Shown here piece after piece: positions 1 through 9,510 of a stretch of 64,000 bases of DNA. The notes beneath the pieces were generated by a model that saw only the letters and a program-made list of their open reading frames with translations, had not been told where the DNA came from and did no database searches. Source of the stretch: Xanthomonas hydrangeae (GTDB lineage: Bacteria > Pseudomonadota > Gammaproteobacteria > Xanthomonadales > Xanthomonadaceae). A program made the translations under genes and the position numbers. The DNA is taken from positions 4,216,001-4,280,000 of the forward strand of contig LR990730.1 in the NCBI GenBank assembly GCA_905142475.1, read 5' to 3'. Positions within the stretch are counted from its first letter, which is position 1. Each line of letters opens with the position of its first letter.

Positions 1-714
1 GCCAACGCTGGCGAACAACAATGAAGTGAAGAGCAGTGCGGCACCGCCGGCTGCGACGCCGGTCAGCAACGCGCGCAGCGGCCGCGGCAACGCGCCGAGA
101 ATGCCGCGCGCCACCATCGCAACAACGAAGCCGATGACCAACGCCATGATCCACCCGCCGCCACCGCCCGAGCCATTGCCCAAGCCGCCATCGGCATGCC
201 CGCTGACCGGAGCGGGCAAGGCCTCGCCCTCGATCAAACCGGCCAGCGTCGCAGTCGCAGCGCTGATGCCGCCCGCGTAGTCGCCCTCACGGAAGCGGGG
301 CGCGAGGTACTCCTGGATGATGCGGTTGGCGGTGATGTCGGGGATCGCGCCTTCCAGGCCGTAACCGGGCTGGATCCGCACACGGCGGTCGTCCTTGGCC
401 ACCAGCAGCAACACGCCGTCGTCCACGCCCTTGCGCCCGATCTTCCACTGGTCAAACACGCGCTGGGTGTATTGCTCGATCGCCTCCGGCTGGGTGGTCG
501 GCACGATCAGGATCTGCAACTGCGCCCCCTTGCGCTGCTGCAAAGCCAGCGCCTGCTGCTCCAGCTGCTGGACCTGGGCGGCATCCAATGTGCCGGTGAC
601 ATCGACCACTGGCGAGCGTAGCGGCGGAATGGGGGCAAGGTCCTGCGCCAGCAGCGATACCGGCAGCAGCAGTAGCGCCATCATCCACAACACCCACATG
701 TACGTCTGCCGCAT
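1..714 (-). CDS. TPM-domain (YgcG-like) membrane protein, 3' end cut by window
   Basis: The reading frame stays open from an ATG at 714 to the window edge, at least 238 codons. A GGAG ribosome site lies just upstream. The N-terminus is a hydrophobic signal segment ending near LLAQ. A TPM domain follows (motifs VVDVTGTLD, QLQILIVPTT, DGVLLLVAKDDRRVRI). The end is a glycine-rich stretch and a membrane segment (IMALVIGFVVAMVARG). TPM proteins sit at the inner membrane facing the periplasm, and their function is poorly defined. The lemA gene lies upstream on the same strand, a common LemA/TPM pairing. Family call is firm, role is not. Confidence 0.85.
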   Translation of the reverse strand, partial: MRQTYMWVLWMMALLLLPVSLLAQDLAPIPPLRSPVVDVTGTLDAAQVQQLEQQALALQQRKGAQLQILIVPTTQPEAIEQYTQRVFDQWKIGRKGVDDGVLLLVAKDDRRVRIQPGYGLEGAIPDITANRIIQEYLAPRFREGDYAGGISAATATLAGLIEGEALPAPVSGHADGGLGNGSGGGGGWIMALVIGFVVAMVARGILGALPRPLRALLTGVAAGGAALLFTSLLFASVG

Positions 715-1030
715 TACTAACTCCTACCTGATGAGCACTGACAGTTAATCAGCACTGACACTTAGCTTCCCTTCTCCCTGCGGGAGAAGGTGCCCCGCAG
801 GGGTGGATGAGGGTACGGAGCGAAGCCTCGTGCAGTTTGAACGGCACAGAGGCTTCGCTCCGTACCCTCACCCCAACCCCTCTCCCGCTGGAGAGGGGCT
901 TGATGCCCAGCTTCTGAAAGTTGGTTGAGCAAGCGGACGATAGATAGATCGACATGGCTAACCTAACAATTGCCTCGACATGCCGTGCGGCCAACCCCGC
1001 AGTATTTGATGCTGCGCAAATCGCAATTAC
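715..1030. repeat. composite inverted-repeat block between the TPM gene and lemA
   Basis: No gene is seen here. A composite palindromic element spans about 769-898. Two perfect 21-nt inverted arms lie at 808-828 and 850-870, flanked by small hairpins of the CCTTCTCCC/GGGAGAAGG and CCTCTCCC/GGAGAGG types. Related blocks occur at about 24193-24368 and 29536-29668, so this is a dispersed family rather than a local terminator. Confidence 0.75.
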
Positions 1031-1663
1031 TTACTGCGCAGGCTGCGGTTGCTGCACGGGCTGCTGCTGCGGCGCCTGTTGATTACCGAAATCAACCTGC
1101 GGCGCACGCGAGATCTGCGCTTCGTTTTCCACAGTGAAATTCGGCTTGGGCTGATACCCGAAGATCTTGGCAGTGATCACCTGCGGGAAGGAACGGATGT
1201 AGGTGTTGTATTCCTGCACCGTCTGGATATAACGACCGCGCGCCACGGTGATGCGGTTTTCGGTGCCTTCCAGCTGTACCTGCAGATCGCGGAACGACTG
1301 ATCGGATTTGAGCTGCGGATAGTTCTCGCTGACCACCAGCAGGCGCGACAGCGCGCTGCCGAGTTCGCCCTGCGCTTGCTGGAAATTCTTCAGCGACGCT
1401 GCGTCGTCGGCGTTGACCTGAATCTGCCCGACACGCGAGCGCGCATTGGTCACTTCGGTCAGCACCTGGCGCTCCTGCTGGGCGTAGCCCTGCACCGTGC
1501 GCACCAGATTGGGAATCAGATCGGCGCGGCGCTGATATTGATTCAGCACTTCCGACCAACCTGCCTTGACGCCTTCTTCCTTCTGCTGGATCGCGTTGTA
1601 ACCGCAACCGGACAGCGAGACGGTCAGCATCAGCAACACCAGGGCGCGAATCAGGACAGGCAT
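1031..1663 (-). CDS. LemA family lipoprotein/membrane protein
   Basis: This is a 210-residue LemA-family protein. The N-terminus is hydrophobic and ends in a lipobox-like LSGC, so it is probably anchored at the membrane. It has the family sequences YNAIQQKEEGVKAGW, LIPNLV and AQQERQVLTEV, and a Gln/Pro-rich tail. LemA proteins form helical bundles of unsettled function. The ATG at 1663 gives the usual short leader. It is followed on the same strand by the TPM-domain gene after a repeat block, so co-transcription is possible but not certain. Confidence 0.9.
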   Translation of the reverse strand: MPVLIRALVLLMLTVSLSGCGYNAIQQKEEGVKAGWSEVLNQYQRRADLIPNLVRTVQGYAQQERQVLTEVTNARSRVGQIQVNADDAASLKNFQQAQGELGSALSRLLVVSENYPQLKSDQSFRDLQVQLEGTENRITVARGRYIQTVQEYNTYIRSFPQVITAKIFGYQPKPNFTVENEAQISRAPQVDFGNQQAPQQQPVQQPQPAQ

Positions 1664-2000
1664 GCAGGCGACTCCGTAGAAGAGAGCCGCAGCATGCCAT
1701 GTGGCAAGTCAAGCCGGCATGCACATGCGCCCGCCTGGCGGGTTGTTCCACTGGGCGATCAGTTCTTGGATTAAGAACAACCTCAGTTCGAACGCATCGG
1801 TGCGCGCGCGGTCGCTAGGCGCGACAGAGGCTGGTAATTGTTAAAGAGAGTCACTACGCGCCACACGAACGCCGGGCTCTTCCGCTGACGCACTCGCACT
1901 CGCACTCTGATGCGTCGCATCGCCATGTACGTCTCCACGCTTTCGCTAAGCAATCGCCTACAAGGGCCTGGCTGCCACGGCGCGGCATGACCAGCCGCTT
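1664..2000. other. intergenic, no gene recognised
   Basis: About 337 bases between lemA and dgkA. Frames through it look like shadows with Arg/Ala-biased translations. A short CACTCG-type direct repeat lies near 1893-1908. It should hold the lemA promoter, but no clear promoter or terminator was picked out. Confidence 0.5.
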
Positions 2001-2381
2001 TCAGAACACCCGCGGCAACAGAATCAGCCCCCAACACAGCAGCACATTGATCAGCAGCAAGAACACCGCCGCCGAGCCCATATCCTTTGCGCGGCCGGCC
2101 AGCACATGGTGTTCCGGGCCGTAGCGCTCGATCACCGCCTCGATCGCCGAATTCAACAATTCGGCGGCCAGCACGATCAGCAATGGCGCAATCAGCGCGA
2201 TGCGCTCCAGACCGGACTGACCGAGCCACAGCCCCAGCGGCGCCAGCACCACGGCCAGGCAGACCTCGAGCCGAAACGAAGATTCATGCAGCCATGCCGC
2301 GCGCAATCCCTGCCACGACCAGATCGCCGCCTTGAGCATGCGGCGCGGGCCGCGCGGCACGTGTCCCAGTTGATCGGCCAC
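2001..2381 (-). CDS. dgkA: diacylglycerol kinase (DgkA family)
   Basis: This 126-residue integral membrane protein phosphorylates diacylglycerol to phosphatidic acid at the inner membrane, recycling lipid from membrane-derived sugar or LPS modification. The family signature AAELLNSAIEAVIE carries the catalytic Glu, and AKDMGSAAVFL follows. Three hydrophobic helices are visible. The chosen start is a GTG at 2381 with GGAAG upstream. An ATG at 2339 (MLKAAIW) is an alternative. The length matches the family. Confidence 0.9.
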   Translation of the reverse strand: MADQLGHVPRGPRRMLKAAIWSWQGLRAAWLHESSFRLEVCLAVVLAPLGLWLGQSGLERIALIAPLLIVLAAELLNSAIEAVIERYGPEHHVLAGRAKDMGSAAVFLLLINVLLCWGLILLPRVF

Positions 2382-2701
2382 GCGTCAGCGCTTCCGGCCG
2401 CAAGGGCGTATCAGGGGACGGATCGAACGCATGGTGTGGTCGCTACTCGGGAAAGGCCGAATTTTGCACCGTGGCGCTGCGCACCGCCAGGGCGTGGCCA
2501 CCCGTCCGAACAGCTGCCGTTGGGCCTACAAGGCAGTCGGATCCTGCCGCAAGGCGCACCATCTGCCGCATGGTCGGGCCTGGCCCGGCGAAGCGATCTG
2601 CGCGCAGTGCGATGCCACACCCTGAAAGCCAACGGGTTTGCCCTCCGCTTCCAGCCTGTCGCACCATGGCGGTCCGCTTCACTGCCGCAGGCTCTCTCCG
2701 C
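2382..2701. other. divergent intergenic region upstream of the SGNH hydrolase
   Basis: About 320 bases between the divergent dgkA and SGNH hydrolase genes. No convincing coding frame, hairpin or riboswitch was seen. It presumably carries both promoters. Confidence 0.4.
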
Positions 2702-3403
2702 ATGATCAAGTATCCCTTGCGCACACTGCTGTGCGCCCTTGCGTTGTTGTCCGGCCACGTCCACGCCGACACCACGCACACTGCGCCGCAAGTCCCGGCG
2801 CAGGTCTCCCATGCCGCGTGGGAAAACGACATGCAGCGCTTTGCCGACAGCGATGCGCAGCAGCCGCCACCCAAGCACGGCATCGTGTTCGTCGGCAGCT
2901 CGTCGATCCGCTTCTGGGACAGCCTGGCGCAGGATTTTCCCGGCAAGCCGGTGATCAATCGCGGCTTCGGCGGCTCGGAAGTGCGCGACAGCACCTGGTA
3001 TGCGGACCGCATCGTCATCCCGTACGCGCCGCGCCAGGTGGTGCTGTATGCCGGCGACAACGATCTCAACAGCGGCCGTACGCCGGAGCAGGTGCGCGAC
3101 GATGTGCTGGCGTTCGTAACGCGCATTCGGCGCGATCTACCGAAGGCGCGCATCAGCTATCTGTCGATCAAGCCCAGCCCGTCGCGCGCGCATTTGCTGC
3201 CGGCAATCGTGACTGCCAATCGCCTGATCAAGGACGCACTCGCGCCGCTGCCGCGCGTGGACTACGTGGACGTTTACACGCCAATGCTGGATGCCAGCGG
3301 CAAGCCGCGCCCGGAGTTGTTTCGCGAGGACATGCTGCACATGACTGCCGACGGTTACGCGATCTGGCGCAAAGCGGTGGCACCGGTGTTGGAGCAGAAA
3401 TAA
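2702..3403 (+). CDS. secreted SGNH/GDSL-type hydrolase
   Basis: The protein is 233 residues from the ATG at 2702 (MIKYPLRTLLCALALLSG), giving a clear signal peptide ending near HVHA. An upstream in-frame ATG at 2666 is less likely. SGNH blocks are recognisable: FVGSSSIRFWD with the nucleophilic Ser, a Gly in NRGFGGSE, the Asn block YAGDNDLNSG, and a C-terminal DMLHMTADGY with Asp and His. It probably acts in the periplasm or outside the cell as an esterase or carbohydrate deacetylase. The substrate cannot be told from sequence. It stands alone on the plus strand. Confidence 0.85.
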   Translation: MIKYPLRTLLCALALLSGHVHADTTHTAPQVPAQVSHAAWENDMQRFADSDAQQPPPKHGIVFVGSSSIRFWDSLAQDFPGKPVINRGFGGSEVRDSTWYADRIVIPYAPRQVVLYAGDNDLNSGRTPEQVRDDVLAFVTRIRRDLPKARISYLSIKPSPSRAHLLPAIVTANRLIKDALAPLPRVDYVDVYTPMLDASGKPRPELFREDMLHMTADGYAIWRKAVAPVLEQK

Positions 3404-3434
3404 GACCAGGCAGATCGGCCAACAAAAGACGCCC

Positions 3435-4706
3435 TCAGGCCACCACCACCGCCACCGACGTCCCCACATCGGCCTCGCTATGCAATTCGATCCGCCAACC
3501 GAAGCGGTCGCACAGCCGGCGTACGATCGACAGCCCCAGGCCGGTGCCCTGCGGGCGTGTGGGATCGGCGCGGAAGAATGGCTCGAATGCACGTGCGCGT
3601 GCTTCTTCGCTCATGCCGATGCCGGTGTCGCGCACGATGATGCGGTCCTGGGTCACTTCAACTTCGATGCTGCCGGTGTCGGTGTAGGCACAGGCATTGC
3701 GCAGCAGGTTGCTGAGCACCACGCGCATCACCCGCGGCGGGGCGAACATCTGCAGGCTGCGGTCGCCGACCATCTGCAACGACACCGGCTTGTCGCCAAG
3801 CAGTTCACGCGCGCTGTCGACTTCTTCGCTGGCCAGTTCGGCGGCGTCGAAGGTTTCGCTTTGGGGGTCGATTTCGGCCTCGCGCGCCAAGATCAGAAAC
3901 GCATCGATCACCGCTTCCATATCGTGGCCGGCCCGCTGGATACGGCGCAGGCTGCGTTGCGTGCGCGGCGACAATTCGTCGTCGGCCAGGGCCATGTCGC
4001 TGGCCACGCGGATCACCGTCAGCGGCGTGCGCAATTCATGACTGGCATCGCGGGTGAAATTGCGTTCGCGCGCAACGTGTTCGCTGACCCGTTGCCCCAG
4101 CGCATGTAACGCTGCGGCCAACTGCCGCGTTTCGCCCTGCAGTTCGGCGGGCAATCGTTCCGGCGCCAACTCATCCACATCCGGATTGCGCGGGTCCCAC
4201 TGCGAAACGCGCCGTGCGAGCCAGCTGATCGGCGACACCAGGCGTTTGGAGATGCGATAGGTAAACCACGACACGCCATAGATCGACAGCAACACCACGA
4301 TCGCCGGCACCACGCCGTACCACAAGGTCAGATGGGCGGCGCGCGAGCGCGAAAACACCAGATACAGGCGCCCTTCCGGACGTTGATCGACATACACCAG
4401 CGCGTCGGCAGCGGCCACTTCGCTGAAGCCTCGCGGCAACCGTTGCAACACCGGCGGTGCGCTGTCACCGAGCTTGCCGGCAGGCGAGAAATAGCCCTGG
4501 ATATTGCGCGTATTCGGCGGCGGGTTGTTCGGCGCACTCTTGTGCAGGCGCCAGAAATGCACCGCCTCGTCAGCCAGTACGGTGCGCACCAGGCTGTACT
4601 TGATCACGAAGGAGATCAGATAGCCGCCAAGGACGATCGCCAGACTCGCCAGTGCGACCTGCAACAGGAAGGCGAGACGTATTTTTCGTGGGAGCCCGTG
4701 CGGCAT
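3435..4706 (-). CDS. two-component sensor histidine kinase
   Basis: The protein has 423 residues. Membrane segments lie at about 9-33 and 126-150 and enclose a periplasmic sensor of about 90 residues rich in Pro and Asn. A HAMP-like linker follows, then the H-box SHELRTPL with phospho-accepting His near 223. The ATP-binding N box is LLRNACAY, and the G boxes are RDTGIGMS and GTGLGLSIV. It autophosphorylates and should donate to the response regulator encoded just upstream at 4848-5561. The signal is unknown, and the periplasmic domain does not let me assign a named system such as ColS or PhoQ. Confidence 0.92.
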   Translation of the reverse strand: MPHGLPRKIRLAFLLQVALASLAIVLGGYLISFVIKYSLVRTVLADEAVHFWRLHKSAPNNPPPNTRNIQGYFSPAGKLGDSAPPVLQRLPRGFSEVAAADALVYVDQRPEGRLYLVFSRSRAAHLTLWYGVVPAIVVLLSIYGVSWFTYRISKRLVSPISWLARRVSQWDPRNPDVDELAPERLPAELQGETRQLAAALHALGQRVSEHVARERNFTRDASHELRTPLTVIRVASDMALADDELSPRTQRSLRRIQRAGHDMEAVIDAFLILAREAEIDPQSETFDAAELASEEVDSARELLGDKPVSLQMVGDRSLQMFAPPRVMRVVLSNLLRNACAYTDTGSIEVEVTQDRIIVRDTGIGMSEEARARAFEPFFRADPTRPQGTGLGLSIVRRLCDRFGWRIELHSEADVGTSVAVVVA

Positions 4707-4847
4707 TGCGGCATCCAGGGAGAGCGCCGGATTAGAGGCAACGCTTCCGTGAGCCCGTCGTGCAACCAGCCGGCAGCACGCGGAAGCGAGCGGCGCGTGA
4801 GCGCCTACAGGAAAAGCCGGCCGCCAGAAGGCGACCGGCCAGTGACA

Positions 4848-5561
4848 TCAGGCCATCGGCTGGGCGATGTCGGCGATGCGATAGCCGGCGCTCTGCACGG
4901 TGTGCAGCAGGGGGCGATCGAACGGCTTGTCGATGATCTTGCGCAGGTTGTACAGATGGCTGCGCAAGGTGTCCGAATCCGGCAACCCGTTGCCCCAGAT
5001 CTCGCGCTCGATTTCCTGGCGGGTGACCACACGCGGCGATTCGCGCATCAGGATGGTGAGCAACCTCAAGCCGATCGGCGAGAGCTGCAGCTCGGTGCCG
5101 GCACGGGTGGCGCGCATGCTCACCGGGTCGAGCACCAGGTCGGCGACCTTGAGCACTTCCGAACCCACCTGGCGACGCTCGCGTCGGATCAGGGCACGCA
5201 AGCGTGCTTCCAGTTCCTGAATCGCGAACGGCTTGGTCAGGTAGTCGTCGGCGCCGAAGCCCAAGCCGGTGAGCTTGTCGTCCAGCGTGTCGCGGGCAGT
5301 CAGCATCAGCACCGGGGTGGACTTGCGTGCGTCGTTGCGCAGGCGGCGGCACACTTCGATGCCGTCCAGGCGCGGCAGCATGAGATCCAGCACGACCACG
5401 TCGTAGCTGTTCTCGGCGGCCAGACGGTAACCGTCCAGTCCGTCCTGCGCATAGTCGACCTCGAAGCCACGGCCTTCCAGGTACTCGCCGATCATTTCAG
5501 AGATATTGCGATTGTCTTCGACGACCAGCACGAGGCCGGACGTTTCCTTGGTCTGACGCAT
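4848..5561 (-). CDS. OmpR/PhoB-family response regulator
   Basis: The protein has 237 residues from the ATG at 5561, which has GAGGAAAG five bases upstream. An in-frame ATG at 5594 lacks this. The N-terminal receiver has the acidic pair ED (15-16), the phospho-accepting Asp near 59 in VVVLDLMLPRLDG, the Thr in LMLTARD, and the Lys in YLTKPF. The C-terminal winged helix is OmpR-like (LRSHLYNLRKIIDKPF, LLHTVQSAGYRI). It precedes the sensor kinase by about 140 bases and should be its partner. Confidence 0.93.
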   Translation of the reverse strand: MRQTKETSGLVLVVEDNRNISEMIGEYLEGRGFEVDYAQDGLDGYRLAAENSYDVVVLDLMLPRLDGIEVCRRLRNDARKSTPVLMLTARDTLDDKLTGLGFGADDYLTKPFAIQELEARLRALIRRERRQVGSEVLKVADLVLDPVSMRATRAGTELQLSPIGLRLLTILMRESPRVVTRQEIEREIWGNGLPDSDTLRSHLYNLRKIIDKPFDRPLLHTVQSAGYRIADIAQPMA

Positions 5562-5652
5562 GGACTTTCCTCGGTCTTCAGCTTTGTGAAACATGCCGGA
5601 TCGACGGTGGAAAGGGCGTGAAGGACCGGCGACGTTCTGTGACAGGCGACGC

Positions 5653-6306
5653 CTAGCGGCCGAGCAGTGGACGCAGCGCCGGCCAGACCGTTTCCAGCAC
5701 CTTCGGCTGAGCTGCGGCGGTCGGATGCAAGCCGTCAGCCTGCATCAGCCCCGGCTGTAACGCGACCTTTTCCAGGAAGAACGGCACCAGCGCGGTCTTG
5801 TACTGTCTGGACAGGTCGGCATAGGTCGCCTTCAGGCGTTCGCGGTAGGCAGGGCCGTAGTTCGGCGGCACATCGATACCGAGCAGCAGCACCTTTGCGC
5901 CGGCCTGCTGGCTGAGCTGGATCATCTTTTCCAGATTGCCCTTGAGCTGGGCCGGGGTCAGGCCACGCAACGCATCATTGCCGCCAAGTTCGATCACAAC
6001 GACACCGGGGTGGTGCTTTTCCAGCAGGCCGGGCAGTCGCGTCAATGCGCCGGAGGTGGTCTCGCCACTGATGCTGGCATTGACGACTGCCGGTGGCGTC
6101 GCCATGTCACGCTTCAGGCGTTGGTCCAGCAGAGCGACCCAGCCGGACTGCACCGGGATGTTGTGCGCAGCGCTCAAGCTGTCGCCCACGACCAGGATCG
6201 GTGCGGTTGCCACCGGACTTTTGGCAGAGGCAATTCCCGGCGCAAGCAGGGACAGTGTCAGCAGCCACAGGACCAGCGCGCCATATCGCAGTGTTCTTTC
6301 ACGCAT
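5653..6306 (-). CDS. tesA: arylesterase / acyl-CoA thioesterase I (TesA-like SGNH hydrolase)
   Basis: The protein has 217 residues with a signal peptide ending near GIASA. It is a periplasmic SGNH esterase/lysophospholipase of the TesA type: block I VVGDSLSA with the nucleophile near Ser43, ISGETTSG, block III GGNDALRGL, and block V DGLHPTAAAQ with Asp and His. The start at 6306 has GAGGAA upstream. It is divergent from and almost overlaps the ybbA/ybbP-type ABC genes, the classical tesA-ybbA-ybbP neighbourhood. Confidence 0.92.
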   Translation of the reverse strand: MRERTLRYGALVLWLLTLSLLAPGIASAKSPVATAPILVVGDSLSAAHNIPVQSGWVALLDQRLKRDMATPPAVVNASISGETTSGALTRLPGLLEKHHPGVVVIELGGNDALRGLTPAQLKGNLEKMIQLSQQAGAKVLLLGIDVPPNYGPAYRERLKATYADLSRQYKTALVPFFLEKVALQPGLMQADGLHPTAAAQPKVLETVWPALRPLLGR

Positions 6307-6319
6307 TCGGAGATTCCTC

Positions 6320-7030
6320 ATCGACAGTCTGGCCCCCCGCCCCAGCACCCGCACCGCCATCGACGTCCGCGAGGTCGGCAAGTCCGTCAGTGGACCGGAG
6401 GGAACACTCCACATCCTCGACAACGTGAGCTTGACGGTCAGTGAAGGCGACAGTATCGCCATTGTCGGCGCGTCGGGCTCGGGCAAGACCACCCTGCTCG
6501 GCCTGCTGGCCGGGCTGGACCTGCCCAGCCGCGGCAGCATCGCGCTCTCCGGCCAGGACCTGGGCCAGCTCGACGAAGAAGCCCGTGCCGCCTTGCGCGC
6601 GCGCGAAGTCGGCTTCGTGTTCCAGAGCTTCCATCTGCTGCCGGCACTGACCGCCGAAGAAAACATCGCACTGCCGCTGGAACTGGCCGGGCGCGAAGAT
6701 CCGGCGCGGGTGCGCGAGGTGTTGAAGGCGGTGGGCCTGAGCGCACGTGCGCGCCACTACCCGCGCCAGCTATCCGGCGGCGAGCAGCAACGCGTGGCGC
6801 TGGCACGCGCATTCGTGGCCAGGCCACGCATCCTGTTCGCCGACGAGCCCACCGGCAGCCTCGATCAGACCACCGGCGCGCAGATCAGCGACCTGCTGTT
6901 CGCGCTCAATGCCACCAGCGACACCACCCTGGTGCTGGTCACCCACGACATGACGCTGGCGCAGCGCTGCCATCACATCTACCGCATCGACAGCGGCCGC
7001 CTGCACGCTCAGACCGGTCCGGCCGCATGA
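6320..7030 (+). CDS. ybbA: ABC transporter ATP-binding protein (YbbA/LolD-like)
   Basis: This is the ATPase of a MacB/Lol-type ABC system. It has Walker [10 protein letters not shown], a Q-loop in [17 protein letters not shown], the signature LSGGEQQR, Walker [13 protein letters not shown], and the H-loop VTHD. Conserved sequence begins near 6350 (TAIDVREV). No ATG, GTG or TTG lies at the natural position. The nearest in-frame ATG is well inside tesA. I place the start at an ATC (6320) seven bases after GGAG, with a CTG at 6329 as an alternative. Its stop overlaps the permease start by four bases, so the two are coupled. Confidence 0.88.
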   Translation: MDSLAPRPSTRTAIDVREVGKSVSGPEGTLHILDNVSLTVSEGDSIAIVGASGSGKTTLLGLLAGLDLPSRGSIALSGQDLGQLDEEARAALRAREVGFVFQSFHLLPALTAEENIALPLELAGREDPARVREVLKAVGLSARARHYPRQLSGGEQQRVALARAFVARPRILFADEPTGSLDQTTGAQISDLLFALNATSDTTLVLVTHDMTLAQRCHHIYRIDSGRLHAQTGPAA

Positions 7031-9510
7031 ACGTGCTGCGACAGGCCGCGCGCGCGGTGCGGCGCGAGTTCCTGGCCGGCGATCTGCTGACCGTGTTCGC
7101 CGCGCTGGTGCTGGGCGTGGCGGTGATGACGGCGGTCGGCACGCTGGTCGACCGGGTGACGTTGGCGCTGACCTCCAGCGCGGCCGAAGTGCTCGGCGGC
7201 GATCTGGGCGTGACCGGCCGCCAGGAGATTCCATCCGACTTCGCTGCTGAAGCGCAGCGACGCGGGCTGCAGAGCACGCGCATGGTCAGCTTCCCTAGCG
7301 TGTTGTTCCATGGCGAGTCCAGCCAGATGGCCAACATCCGCGGCGTCGGCGCAGGCTACCCGCTGCGGGGTCAGTTGCTGGTCTCCAAGGACAGCGCTGG
7401 CACGGAAGGCAACATCGCCAGCGCACCGCCGCCGGGTCAGGCCTATGCCGACCCGCGTCTGCTGGAGGCGCTGGGCCTGCGGGTGGGCGAGCAGCTGGAA
7501 TTCGGCGCCGGCCATCTCACCATCACCGGCGTGCTGCGTGCCGAACCGGATGCCTCCGGCGAGCTGATGCAGCTGTCGCCGCCGTTGTTGGTCAATCGCG
7601 CCGATATCGACGGTGCCGGCCTGCTCGGCCCAGGCAGCCGCGCCTCGTACCGGCTGATGTTTGCCGGTGCGCCAGAAGCCATCGCCGACTTGCGCGCCTG
7701 GCTGAAACCGCGCGCCAGCGAATACCGTCTTGTCGGCATCGAAGACACCCAGCGCGGCATGCGCGCGGCCTTCGATCGCGCCGGCCGCTTCCTGGCCTTG
7801 TCGGCGCTGCTGGCGGTGCTGTTGTCCGGCGTGGCCACCGCATTGGCGGCCAACCGGTTTGCGATGCGCCGCATCGACACCGTCGCCGTGTTGCGCTGCC
7901 TGGGCGCACGCCAGCGCGACATCCTGGCGATGCTGTCGCTGCAATTGCTGCTCACCGCGATTCCGGCCTGCCTGGTCGGGATCGGGCTGGGCATGCTGGC
8001 GCAGGAAGGCCTGGTGCAGGCGCTCGGCAGCCTGATTCCGAACCGGCTGCCGTTACCGCAGGCTACCCCTGCCCTGGCTGGTGCAGGTATCGGGTTGGTG
8101 CTGTTGCTGGGCTTCGGCCTGCCGCCGCTGCTGCGGCTGCGCAACGTGCCGCCGATGCGCGTGCTCAACCGCAGCTTCGCCGCAGTACCGCCGAGCTCGT
8201 TGCTGGTCTACGCCGCTGCGTTGGCGGCCACGCTGGCGCTGACTGTCTATGCCACCGGCAATCTGGTGCTCGCTGGCTGGGTGCTCGGCGGGCTGGCTGC
8301 GTTGGCGCTGGTGGCGATGGCCCTGGGGCTCGGGCTGCTCACGTTGTTGCGGCCGATCCAGCATCGCCTGCGTGGCTCCTGGAAGCTCGGTCTGGCCTCG
8401 CTGACGCGGCGGCGCGGGCTGAGCGTGGTGCAACTGGTCGGGCTGTCGCTGTCGCTGTGCGCGCTGTTGCTGCTGGCCGTGGTCGGCCCCGGCCTGCTCG
8501 GGCAGTGGCGCGATCGCCTGCCGGTGGATACGCCCAACTATTTCCTGATGAACATCCAGCCCGAGCAGACCGCGCCGGTGCTGCAGACGCTGCGCGGCCT
8601 GGGCGTGAACGATGCGGCCGTGGAGCCGTTCTCGACCGGGCGCCTGGTGGCGATCAACGACAAGCCGCCGGCACGCGGCGACCGTGATCCGGCCGACGAT
8701 GGCGACGGCGACAACCGCCCGGTCAATTTCTCCTGGCGGCATGCATTCCCCCCCGCAAATACGTTGCTGGAAGGCAAATTCTGGGCAGCCGACAGCACGG
8801 CACCAGAGGCCTCGGTGGAGGAAGGCTGGGCGCAGCGGTATCAACTCAAACTCGGCGACCGCATCACCTTGTTGCTGGGCGAACAGCAGCGCAGTTTCAC
8901 CGTCACTAGCATCCGCAAGGCCGACTGGGATTCGTTCCGGGTCAATTTCTTTTTGCTGCTCAATCAAGGTTCCGTCGGCGATGCGCCGTACAACCTGATT
9001 TCCAGCTTCCATCTGCCGCCCGGCAACGCGCCCAAGCTGGCGTCGCTGAGCCGCGACTACCCCAACATTTCGGTGCTGGATATCGACGCCATCCTCGGCC
9101 GCGTGCGCGAGGTCATCGACCAGGTGGCGCAGGCGGTGCAACTGGTCATGGGCTTCAGCCTGCTGGCAGGCGTGCTGGTGCTGCTGGCGGCCTTGCAGGC
9201 CACCGCAGGCGAGCGTCGCTATGACAGCGCGGTGCTGCGCACGCTGGGCGCGCGTCGCGGCCAGTTGCGTGGCGCGGTGCTGGTGGAGTTCGGCGCGCTC
9301 GGCCTGCTGGCGGCGACGCTGGCGGTGACCGCAGCGGCGGTGATCGGTGCGGTGGTCGGGCGCCAGGCGTTCGAAATTGCGTTGACGCCGGATTGGCCGC
9401 GTCTGCTGATCGGCGGCGCCTTCGGGCTGGCGCTGAGTCTGTTGGCCGGTTGGTCGGGCACCCGGCGCATTCTTTCGACGCCGCCGGCGTTGGCGTTGCG
9501 GGCGGAGTAA
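7027..9510 (+). CDS. ybbP: FtsX-like ABC permease (YbbP-like)
   Basis: The 827-residue permease has two FtsX modules. A first membrane helix near residues 20-45 is followed by a large periplasmic domain. A helix cluster lies around 255-435, a second periplasmic domain around 490-690 and final helices at 715-815. Typical FtsX signatures are RRIDTVAVLRCLGA and ERRYDSAVLRTLGA. It overlaps the ATPase gene by four bases (ATGA). Such complexes extract or move lipids or lipoproteins at the inner membrane. The substrate of YbbAP is not settled. Confidence 0.9.
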   Translation: MNVLRQAARAVRREFLAGDLLTVFAALVLGVAVMTAVGTLVDRVTLALTSSAAEVLGGDLGVTGRQEIPSDFAAEAQRRGLQSTRMVSFPSVLFHGESSQMANIRGVGAGYPLRGQLLVSKDSAGTEGNIASAPPPGQAYADPRLLEALGLRVGEQLEFGAGHLTITGVLRAEPDASGELMQLSPPLLVNRADIDGAGLLGPGSRASYRLMFAGAPEAIADLRAWLKPRASEYRLVGIEDTQRGMRAAFDRAGRFLALSALLAVLLSGVATALAANRFAMRRIDTVAVLRCLGARQRDILAMLSLQLLLTAIPACLVGIGLGMLAQEGLVQALGSLIPNRLPLPQATPALAGAGIGLVLLLGFGLPPLLRLRNVPPMRVLNRSFAAVPPSSLLVYAAALAATLALTVYATGNLVLAGWVLGGLAALALVAMALGLGLLTLLRPIQHRLRGSWKLGLASLTRRRGLSVVQLVGLSLSLCALLLLAVVGPGLLGQWRDRLPVDTPNYFLMNIQPEQTAPVLQTLRGLGVNDAAVEPFSTGRLVAINDKPPARGDRDPADDGDGDNRPVNFSWRHAFPPANTLLEGKFWAADSTAPEASVEEGWAQRYQLKLGDRITLLLGEQQRSFTVTSIRKADWDSFRVNFFLLLNQGSVGDAPYNLISSFHLPPGNAPKLASLSRDYPNISVLDIDAILGRVREVIDQVAQAVQLVMGFSLLAGVLVLLAALQATAGERRYDSAVLRTLGARRGQLRGAVLVEFGALGLLAATLAVTAAAVIGAVVGRQAFEIALTPDWPRLLIGGAFGLALSLLAGWSGTRRILSTPPALALRAE

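Noticed and set aside
3435..5561. Naming the two-component system ColRS/VgrRS or PhoPQ
   Set aside because: The regulator differs from the PhoP sequence I recall, and the sensor domain gives no reliable signature, so no name was given.
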